Shown: piece by piece, positions 17,679 through 24,140 of the stretch
Layout: each line of letters opens with the position of its first letter
How positions within the stretch are numbered: position 1 is the first letter of the stretch
Assembly: GCF_002154505.1 (NCBI RefSeq)
Contig: NZ_MUBM01000446.1
Location: 1-37,599, forward strand
Source: Streptomyces carpinensis
GTDB taxonomy: Bacteria > Actinomycetota > Actinomycetes > Streptomycetales > Streptomycetaceae
Length of the DNA: 37,599 nucleotides
Direction of reading: 5' to 3'
The notes under the pieces: model-generated
Database searches by the model: none
Seen by the model: the letters and a program-made list of their open reading frames with translations, nothing else
Told to the model about the DNA's origin: nothing
Made by a program: the position numbers and the translations under genes

Positions 17679-18749
17679 TCATACCTTCGGCTGAGCGGCG
17701 GAGGCGAGGGTGCCGCACACGGCGATCGAGCCGCCCGGTGCGTACGGGTCCGTGCCGGGCGGGGCCCCCGGCTTCACGGTCTGGCCGGCCAACAAGGGGT
17801 GGAAGCGGACCGCGGAGTCCACGGTGCAGGACAGCGGGCCGGCCTGGACGGAGGAGGTGACCAGCTGCACCTGGCGCAGCCGCAGGTCGTCGCGGTCGAA
17901 GCGGAACTGCATCTCGCGCCGGACGGTGAACAGCGAGGCCTGGGCCTGGGTGGCGGAGCCGGCCGGCTTGAGCGCGTAGACGAGGGTGGGGTCCGCCGTG
18001 ACCTCCAGCGTGGCCGAGTCGGCCTCGACGGCCTGCAGGCTGCCCTGGACGCGGATCTGGGAGTCGGCCAGCTCGGCCCGGGCGGGGTCGAAGCGGACCA
18101 GCCAACCGGTCGACGCGTGCCGGCCGTCGGCGGCGGGGTGGTCGAAGCTCTGGTCGAACTGGTCGAGCTGGCTCGGGGCGAGCATGGCGCGGACGGTGTT
18201 GATCTCACCGCCGGTGAGCACCGCCGGGTCGAGGGAGGACGCGACGATGTAGTCCCTGACGGCGATCAGGGCGGAGGCGACCTGGCCGTCCGAGAAGTGG
18301 GCGGTGCGCCGGTGGGCGGGCAGCGGGATGCCCTCGGCACCGACGGCGAAGTGGGCGGCGGGGCTGTGCGCGTACAGGTACTCGGGGTCGGTGGACCCCG
18401 GCACCTTGCCCTGGGGGGCCAGCGGTACGACGGCCGTCCGCAGAGGTACGGCGGTCTGCTGGATCTGCGCGGGTCGGGTGGGGCTGCGTACGCTCATGTA
18501 GACGGCGGTGCCGAAGGCGAGGGCTATCAGCAGGACGAGTGCCATCGCCTGCCGGGGCAGTCCGCGGTGCAGCTGCGGGCGGCGGCGCACGGCGGGCGTG
18601 TGGTCGGTCATCCGCTCCCGCGCGGAGTACTCCTGCAGCCGGGCAGCACGGACGAACGACTCGTCGAAGACGACGGATCGGTATTCGTCCTCCGCACCTC
18701 CGGGGGCGCCCTCGGGTGTCCCTTCAGGCGGGTCTCCAGGCCCTCCCAT
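17679..18749 (-). CDS. Single-pass membrane protein with SVVFDE motif (paralogue A)
   Basis: 356 residues. The short cytoplasmic part contains EYRSVVFDESFVRAARLQE (residues ~22-40), one membrane helix follows (QAMALVLLIALAFGTAVYMS, near residues 67-86), and the remaining ~270 residues are extracytoplasmic with no family I recognise; two Cys (PLSCTVDS, AVCGTL) near the end could form a disulfide. The upstream gene shares the cytoplasmic motif. By order this resembles S. coelicolor SCO2584, which I remember from two-hybrid work on the spore-wall complex with MreB, but I cannot verify that here. ATG 18749 has TACCCT six bases upstream and only a GGGAGGG inside the coding region, so the mRNA may be leaderless. 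Confidence 0.85.
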   Translation of the reverse strand: MGGPGDPPEGTPEGAPGGAEDEYRSVVFDESFVRAARLQEYSARERMTDHTPAVRRRPQLHRGLPRQAMALVLLIALAFGTAVYMSVRSPTRPAQIQQTAVPLRTAVVPLAPQGKVPGSTDPEYLYAHSPAAHFAVGAEGIPLPAHRRTAHFSDGQVASALIAVRDYIVASSLDPAVLTGGEINTVRAMLAPSQLDQFDQSFDHPAADGRHASTGWLVRFDPARAELADSQIRVQGSLQAVEADSATLEVTADPTLVYALKPAGSATQAQASLFTVRREMQFRFDRDDLRLRQVQLVTSSVQAGPLSCTVDSAVRFHPLLAGQTVKPGAPPGTDPYAPGGSIAVCGTLASAAQPKV

Positions 18750-18755
18750 ATATTC

Positions 18756-18761
18756 AGGGTA
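18756..18761 (-). promoter_or_regulatory. Candidate -10 box for a leaderless mRNA (paralogue A)
   Basis: TACCCT on the minus strand, six bases before ATG 18749, the same hexamer and spacing as at the leuS leader and proA. TTTACC lies 16 bases further upstream as a possible -35. Confidence 0.5.
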
Positions 18762-18838
18762 GGTCTCGCGGAGCGCCGGTAAACGCCCTGCTGTCCGCCA
18801 AGTTCTGACAGGTTCTCACCAAGGTCGGCGCCGTGCTG

Positions 18839-19414
18839 TCAGGGTGTGCGGGGAACCGCCGAGACGGGCGGCGGGGAGGAGTCGACGGACGCGGAGGGGC
18901 CGCCGGGGCTGCCCTGTTCCAGGCCCGTGGAGGCCGGTGGCGGCACCTGGTCGCGGCTGCCGGAGGAACCGCCCCGGTAGACCGCCGCGAAGGCCAGCGC
19001 GACCATGCCGATCCCCATCACCAGGGCGAGCACCCAGGCGACGGGGCGGTGCCAGCGCACCTGCTTGCCGAACGTGCCGAGTGAGCCGTAGCGGCCGTCG
19101 AGGAGGTCTGAGTCGTCCAGCTCGTCGTCGAGGTCGCCGTCATGGGCGAAGCCGCGCCGGTCGGGGCCGTAGCCGTCGTCGTAGTGCTCGCCTCTCGCGT
19201 GGGCGCGGCGGGCCTCGGCCTCGGAGGCCTCGGCTCTGGCCTGGGCCGCGGCCAGAAGGCGTTCGACGGCGGTCGGCTCGTGGATCACGGCCGCCCGTAC
19301 GAAGGCCTCGTCGAACACCACGGAGGCGAACTCTTCGTCCGACACCCCGCGGTCGTGGTCGTCGTCGGGCTCCCAGCCGTCAGGGAACGGCGTGCCCCCC
19401 ACGTCCTCCGGCAC
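18839..19414 (-). CDS. Single-pass membrane protein with SVVFDE motif (paralogue B)
   Basis: 191 residues from GTG 19414 (VPEDVGGTPFPDGWEP); a TTG nine codons earlier is less likely. The cytoplasmic part contains EEFASVVFDEAFVRAAVIHE, an Ala/Glu-rich helix (RLLAAAQARAEASEAEARRA), an acidic Asp/Tyr/Gly stretch and then one membrane helix (VAWVLALVMGIGMVALAFA). Only ~35 residues, Ser/Pro-rich, lie outside. The motif is shared with the downstream neighbour, which suggests a duplicated cytoplasmic interaction segment joined to different exteriors. Function unknown. It lies between proA and paralogue A on the same strand. Confidence 0.8.
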   Translation of the reverse strand: MPEDVGGTPFPDGWEPDDDHDRGVSDEEFASVVFDEAFVRAAVIHEPTAVERLLAAAQARAEASEAEARRAHARGEHYDDGYGPDRRGFAHDGDLDDELDDSDLLDGRYGSLGTFGKQVRWHRPVAWVLALVMGIGMVALAFAAVYRGGSSGSRDQVPPPASTGLEQGSPGGPSASVDSSPPPVSAVPRTP

Positions 19415-19420
19415 GGATCC

Positions 19421-19426
19421 AGAGTA
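19421..19426 (-). promoter_or_regulatory. Candidate -10 box for a leaderless mRNA (paralogue B)
   Basis: TACTCT on the minus strand, six bases before GTG 19414, which has no Shine-Dalgarno. No good -35 is seen. Confidence 0.4.
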
Positions 19427-19535
19427 GACCTGGGGGGTCAATTTGGGCAGACGGTATGGGAATTCATCCGCCTGCTGAGACGCCGTTCCGACGGGCCCCC
19501 GGCCCAGCCTCCGCTCGGCCGCCGCCCGGCTTCGC

Positions 19536-20822
19536 TCAGCGCCGGATGTGCCCGTCGCCCGTGACGATGTACTTCGTGCTGGTCAGCTCCGGGAGGCCCA
19601 TCGGGCCGCGGGCGTGCAGCTTCTGCGTGGAGATGCCGATCTCCGCGCCGAAGCCGAACTGTCCGCCGTCGGTGAAGCGGGTGGAGGCGTTCACGGCGAC
19701 GGTGGTGGAGTCGACCAGTTGGGTGAACCGGCGGGCCGCCTGCTGCGAAGTGGTGACGATGGCCTCGGTGTGGCCGGAGGACCACAGCCGGATGTGCGCC
19801 ACGGCCTTGTCCAGCGAGTCGACGACGGCTGCGGCGATGTCGTACGACAGGTACTCGGTGTCCCAGTCGTCCGGGGTGGCCTCGACGACCGTGGCCCGGG
19901 AGTCCTTGGCGTAGGCCATCACCCGCTCGTCGGCGTGCACGGTGACCCCGGCCTCGGCGAGGGCGTCCAGGGCGCGCGGCAGGAACTCGGCGGCGATGTC
20001 CTGGTGGACGAGGAGGGTCTCGGCGGCGTTGCACACGCTGGGCCGCTGCGCCTTGGAGTTGACGAGGATGTCGACGGCCATGCCGAGGTCGGCGCGCGCG
20101 TCGACGTAGACGTGGCAGTTGCCGGTGCCGGTCTCGATCACCGGGACGGTGGACTCGTTCACGACCGTCCGGATCAGGGAGGCGCCACCGCGCGGGATCA
20201 GCACGTCGACCAGGCCGCGGGCGCGCATCAGCTCGCGCACGCTCTCGCGGCTCTCGCCGGGCACGAGCTGCACGGCGTCGGCGGGCAGCCCGGCCCCGCC
20301 GACCGCGTCCCGGATCACCCGGACCAGAGCGGTGTTCGACTCGTAGGCCGAGGCCGAGCCGCGCAGCAGGACCGCGTTGCCGGACTTCAGGCACAGCGCG
20401 GCGGCGTCCACGGTGACGTTGGGCCGGGCCTCGTAGATGATGCCGACCACGCCGAGCGGGACGCGGACCTGGCGCAGGTCCAAGCCGTTGGGGAGGGTGG
20501 AGCCGCGGACCACCTCGCCGACCGGGTCGGGCAGCGCCACCACGTCGCGCACGTCGGCGGCGATGGCACGCACCCGCTCCGGGGTGAGGGTGAGCCGGTC
20601 GACGATGGCCTCGCTGGTGCCGGCCGCGCGGGCCTTGGCGACGTCCTTGGCGTTGGCCTCGACGATCTCGCTGGTACGGACCTCCAGGGCGTCCGCGACG
20701 GCGAGCAGCGCGTCGTCCTTCTCGGCGCGCGGCAGCGGCGCGAGGTCGGCGGCGGCGGCCTTGGCCCGGTAGGCGGCCTGGGCGACCGGGGACATCGAGT
20801 CGTACGGCGAGAGCGTGGTCAT
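19536..20822 (-). CDS. proA: Glutamate-5-semialdehyde dehydrogenase (gamma-glutamyl phosphate reductase)
   Basis: Reduces glutamyl-5-phosphate with NADPH, the second step of proline synthesis. 428 residues, normal length. Visible blocks are LGVVGIIYEARPNVTVDAAA, LKSGNAVLLRGSASA, VPVIETGTGNCHVYVD and the catalytic Cys in SKAQRPSVCNAAETLLVH, then NASTRFTDGGQFGFGAEIGI near the end. ATG 20822 has no Shine-Dalgarno but TACCCT lies exactly six bases upstream, so the mRNA is probably leaderless. It is separated from proB by a 187-residue unknown gene and a 430-base repetitive gap. Confidence 0.98.
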   Translation of the reverse strand: MTTLSPYDSMSPVAQAAYRAKAAAADLAPLPRAEKDDALLAVADALEVRTSEIVEANAKDVAKARAAGTSEAIVDRLTLTPERVRAIAADVRDVVALPDPVGEVVRGSTLPNGLDLRQVRVPLGVVGIIYEARPNVTVDAAALCLKSGNAVLLRGSASAYESNTALVRVIRDAVGGAGLPADAVQLVPGESRESVRELMRARGLVDVLIPRGGASLIRTVVNESTVPVIETGTGNCHVYVDARADLGMAVDILVNSKAQRPSVCNAAETLLVHQDIAAEFLPRALDALAEAGVTVHADERVMAYAKDSRATVVEATPDDWDTEYLSYDIAAAVVDSLDKAVAHIRLWSSGHTEAIVTTSQQAARRFTQLVDSTTVAVNASTRFTDGGQFGFGAEIGISTQKLHARGPMGLPELTSTKYIVTGDGHIRR

Positions 20823-20828
20823 GAGGGC

Positions 20829-20834
20829 AGGGTA
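20829..20834 (-). promoter_or_regulatory. Candidate -10 box for leaderless proA
   Basis: TACCCT on the minus strand, six bases before ATG 20822, in the same position as at the leuS leader and the SVVFDE gene at 18749. Confidence 0.5.
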
Positions 20835-21264
20835 GTGCGGCCCGAGGACGGAAGCGGCAATTGTCCCGGCACCCGAGACACGACGCGCCGCGGCTCCCCG
20901 CAGGGGCGCCCGCCGTGGCCCCCAAGGGGGCCCGCAGGCTCCGGGGGCGTCGCCGGAAGCGGTCGCGGGACGGGCCGCCCCGGCGCCGGCCCCGCACGCC
21001 CCGGCGACATCCCGGCGCCGTCTCGATACTCGGCCGCCGGACCGGTACACCGGCACGCCTCGGACACCGCCCCGGCGAGCTCGCACGCCGTCCTGGCACA
21101 CCCCGGCGCAGGCCCGGCACACCACCCCGGGCGACGCCCCCGGCTCGGCCCGGCACGCCCTGGCGTCGTCCCGGCACGCCTCGCACGCCTCCCCGGCAAA
21201 CCCCCGGCGCCGTCCCCTCGCCCCGGGACCGCCGCGTTCGTCGCTCCGGGCTCCGGTTGAGGGC
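20835..21264. other. Gene-free GC-rich gap with degenerate 21-bp repeats
   Basis: No credible gene is seen in this gap between proA and the 187-residue gene. At 21082-21180 the minus strand contains GTGCCGGG-type units repeating at 21-base steps (with one 36-base step), which would read as heptads GVPGRRQ, GVPGRAG, GVPGLRR and GVPGRRA. The rest is low-complexity GC-rich sequence. Confidence 0.6.
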
Positions 21265-21828
21265 TCAGAAGGGGTGGACCCCCACCGGGGTCGCCGGGGG
21301 TGGGCCGTAGCCCTCGGCGAGACGCTGGTGGTAGGTGTCGCGGTCGACGACCTCCAGGCCGACGATCTCCCAGGGCGGCAGTTTCGCGCTCTGCCGGTGC
21401 TCGCCCCACAGCCGCAGGGCGACGGCCGCGGCGTCGTGCAGGTCCCGGGCCTCCTCCCAGTAGCGGATCTCGGCGTGGTCGTTCGCGTAGCGGCTGGTCA
21501 GCAGGAAGGGATGGTCGTGGGCGAGCTGTTCCAGGCCGCGCCGCACCTCCTGGAGCGGGGCCTCGACGCCGGAGACCCGGAGGGTGATGTGCCACAGCCG
21601 GGGAAGGTCCGCCGGCTCCCCGTCCGTGTCGGGCTTCTCGCCCGGCCGGCGCGCCCTCCCGTCCGGACCCGCGTCGCGCCCCGCAAGCCCCGCGTGCCCC
21701 GCACGTTCCTTCTCGTAGCGGTCACCGGCCGCCACGCTGGTCAGGGTGCGCTTCTCGCCGGCCGCACGGGACGGGGACCCGCCGGTACCACCGCGGGACG
21801 CCGCCGCCCCAGGGCGCACTCGTCTCAC
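21265..21828 (-). CDS. Conserved unknown protein between proB and proA
   Basis: The start is GTG 21828 because AAAGGAGG lies five bases upstream; 187 residues. Residues 1-~75 are Arg/Gly/Asp-rich and look disordered. The rest is a compact domain: LWHITLRVSGVEAPLQEVRR, QLAHDHPFLLTSRYANDHAE, EIRYWEEARDLHDAAAVALRL and WEIVGLEVVDRDTYHQRL. The alternating strand and helix pattern suggests a small alpha/beta fold, but I do not recognise the family. Its place inside the proline genes could mean a link to that pathway or only shared history. Confidence 0.82.
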   Translation of the reverse strand: MRRVRPGAAASRGGTGGSPSRAAGEKRTLTSVAAGDRYEKERAGHAGLAGRDAGPDGRARRPGEKPDTDGEPADLPRLWHITLRVSGVEAPLQEVRRGLEQLAHDHPFLLTSRYANDHAEIRYWEEARDLHDAAAVALRLWGEHRQSAKLPPWEIVGLEVVDRDTYHQRLAEGYGPPPATPVGVHPF

Positions 21829-21962
21829 GACGGCCTCCTTTACCCAGTGCTCGTGCGGTTGGTGTCCCTGAGACAAAGTGCAGCAGGCCGCGCGGCTCCG
21901 TGGGGCGGTTTTACGGAACGTCCCCCACCTTCAGGCCACGGGCCCCCGGACGTTTCGGCCCA

Positions 21963-23090
21963 TTACGCCTGCAGGAGCACCAGGTCGTCCCTGTGTACGA
22001 CCTCGCGTTCGTACGCAGGTCCGAGCTCGCGGGCGAGTTCCCGCGTGGAGCGGCCGATCAGCCGGGGGATCTCCTTGGCGTCGAAGTTGACGAGCCCTCG
22101 GGCCACCGGCCGGCCCCGGCCGTCGCGCAGTTCGACCGGGTCGCCGGCGGTGAACTCGCCCTCGACGGCCGCGATGCCGGCGGGCAGCAGTGACTTGCGG
22201 CCCTCGACGACAGCGCGGACCGCGCCGTCGTCGAGGGTGAGGGAGCCCTGCGGGGTGGAGGCGTGCTGCAGCCACAGCAGCCGGTCGGCGGAGCGCTTGC
22301 CCGTGGGGTGGAAGTAGGTGCCGGTGTCCCCGCCGTTCAGGGCGTCGGCCGCATGGACCGCGCTGGTGAGCACCACGGGGATGCCGGCGGCGGCCGCGAT
22401 GCGGGCCGCCTCGACCTTGGTGACCATGCCGCCGGTGCCGACGCCGGCCTTGCCGGCGCTGCCGATCTCGACGTCCGCGAGGTCGGCCGGTCCGTGCACC
22501 TCGGCTATCCGGGAGGTGCCGGGCCTGCTCGGGTCGCCGTCGTAGACGCCGTCCACGTCGGAGAGGAGCACGAGCAGGTCGGCGTGGACGAGATGGGCGA
22601 CGAGGGCGGCGAGCCGGTCGTTGTCCCCGAAGCGGATCTCGTCGGTGGCGACGGTGTCGTTCTCGTTGACGATCGGGAGGGCGCCCATCGCGAGCAGCTT
22701 GTCGAGCGTGCGGGAGGCGTTGCGGTGGTGGGCGCGGCGACTGGTGTCGTCGCCGGTCAGCAGGACCTGGCCGACACGGATGCCGTAGCGGGCGAAGGAG
22801 GCGGTGTAGCGGGCCACGAGCAGTCCCTGGCCGACGCTGGCCGCGGCCTGCTGGCGGGCCAGGTCCTTGGGGCGGCGGCGCAGGCCCAGCGGGGCCAGCC
22901 CGGCTGCGATCGCGCCGGAGGAAACGAGGACGATCTCCTTCTCCCCCGTGCCGCGACTCTTGGCCAGGACGTCGACGAGCGCGTCCACCCGGTCGGCGTC
23001 CAGGCCGCCCGCTGCTGTGGTCAGCGACGAGGAACCCACCTTGACGACGATCCTGCGGGCCTCGTGCACGGCCTGCCTTGCCCCAGCCAC
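21963..23090 (-). CDS. proB: Glutamate 5-kinase
   Basis: Phosphorylates glutamate with ATP, the first and feedback-inhibited step of proline synthesis. 375 residues. The amino-acid kinase domain shows RRIVVKVGSSSLT, IVLVSSGAIAAG, PIVNENDTVATDEIRFGDND and LLSDVDGVYDGDP, then GTGGMVTKVEAARIA. A C-terminal PUA domain follows (VEGEFTAGDPVELRD, NFDAKEIPRLIGRS). GTG 23090 has GGAG upstream. It usually follows obg directly; here about 5.9 kb of other sequence lies between them. Confidence 0.98.
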   Translation of the reverse strand: MAGARQAVHEARRIVVKVGSSSLTTAAGGLDADRVDALVDVLAKSRGTGEKEIVLVSSGAIAAGLAPLGLRRRPKDLARQQAAASVGQGLLVARYTASFARYGIRVGQVLLTGDDTSRRAHHRNASRTLDKLLAMGALPIVNENDTVATDEIRFGDNDRLAALVAHLVHADLLVLLSDVDGVYDGDPSRPGTSRIAEVHGPADLADVEIGSAGKAGVGTGGMVTKVEAARIAAAAGIPVVLTSAVHAADALNGGDTGTYFHPTGKRSADRLLWLQHASTPQGSLTLDDGAVRAVVEGRKSLLPAGIAAVEGEFTAGDPVELRDGRGRPVARGLVNFDAKEIPRLIGRSTRELARELGPAYEREVVHRDDLVLLQA

Positions 23091-23251
23091 GTCGTTCTCC
23101 GTCCCCTCGCGTCGGCTCGGCTCCCTGCCCGGAACTCCCTGCCCGAAAATCTACGTGAAGCGGGTCGGGAAGCGCGCATTCGTCCAGGACACGGACAGGG
23201 TGGCCGTGGTCCGGCGGGGCGGGGGCGGTGCGGCTGGCGCTCTCGTCGCGA

Positions 23252-23830
23252 TCACCGGCCCCGGGCTCGGCCGTGCCGGCGGCGCCATCCCGGCCAGGCG
23301 GATTCGACCATCTCGTCGAGCCGTGGCGGGCGGTCCAGCCCGGCTCCGCGCGGATGCGGTGCACGGGAGGCGACGGCGCGGGCCGGGGCGCCGGGACGGC
23401 GGGCGGTCACCGCCGGCCTGACATCCTCGTTGCCCGTGGCCCCGAGGACGCGGTCCACCATCCGCGCCAGGGAACCCTCCTCGCCGCGCCCGATGTCGAG
23501 GACGAGGGAGGCGCCCTTCGGCGCCTCGATCAGGCGCCGGGCCGCCGCGAGACGGGCGGAGGCGATGTCCTGGACGTGAATGTGGTCACGACGCAGGTGC
23601 CGTCGGGCGTTGCGTGGTCGTCGCCGAAGATGCGGGGCGCCTGAGCGTCTCGAGCGGTTCGAACACCAGGGGCACGAGGTCGAAGACGCCCGAGTCGGAC
23701 AGTTCGGGCGCGGCCGCTCCGGCCACGTCGAAGTAGCGCGCGCTCCAGGAGTGAGGCGTCCAGCACACTGCTCTCGACGAGGGGCACCCCCTCGGGGACC
23801 CGTTCGGCGCTGCCGGTCCAGAGGTCGACC
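23252..23830 (-). pseudogene. Decayed galE-like NDP-sugar 4-epimerase
   Basis: Pieces of a GalE-type epimerase occur in order on the minus strand but in different frames. They are DLWTGSAERVPEGVPLVES (from 23826), RYFDVAGAAAPELSDSGVFD (from about 23738), APRIFGDDHATPDGTC (around 23630), and a last frame with VQDIASARLAAARRL, LDIGRGEE, MVDRVLGATGNEDV and LDEMVESAWPGWRR (to about 23255). The Rossmann start (GGAGYIG) is missing, and roughly 100 residues including the catalytic SxnYxxxK segment are lost at about 23735. Several frameshifts and this deletion make it non-functional. It probably once supplied a sugar nucleotide for the neighbouring glycosyltransferase. Confidence 0.8.
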
Positions 23831-24140
23831 GCCTCACAGGGGAGCACCTCCGTCGATGCCGTAGGGAAAACCGAGTCCGGCACGTCGGCACAACAACGGT
23901 CAAAACGAACCCGGTCGGCCATGAGGGGATTCTTACCGTGGACGGGCAAAAGGTAATTTCCGTCGCCGCGTAGGACTTCGGGCCACCAGGGGTGTTACAG
24001 CATCCCGCAACGGCGCCCACACCAACTTCAAGTGAATCCTTTACGCTGATGCGGCCGCCACGCTTCGCCGTCCATCGACAATCGGAGCGCGCCGGCCCCG
24101 CCCACACACGCGTGATCAGTTCTCGGAACAGGTTGTAAGG
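23831..24140. other. Upstream region of the glycosyltransferase gene
   Basis: No gene is seen. The left part may be the eroded front of the epimerase; the right part is less GC-rich and holds the TTGTAAGG ribosome-binding site just before ATG 24141. Promoter hexamers could not be assigned with confidence. Confidence 0.5.

Noticed and set aside
23228..23644. A 138-codon plus-strand frame over the epimerase remnant
   Set aside because: It has no recognisable domain and lies antisense to the GalE-like blocks.
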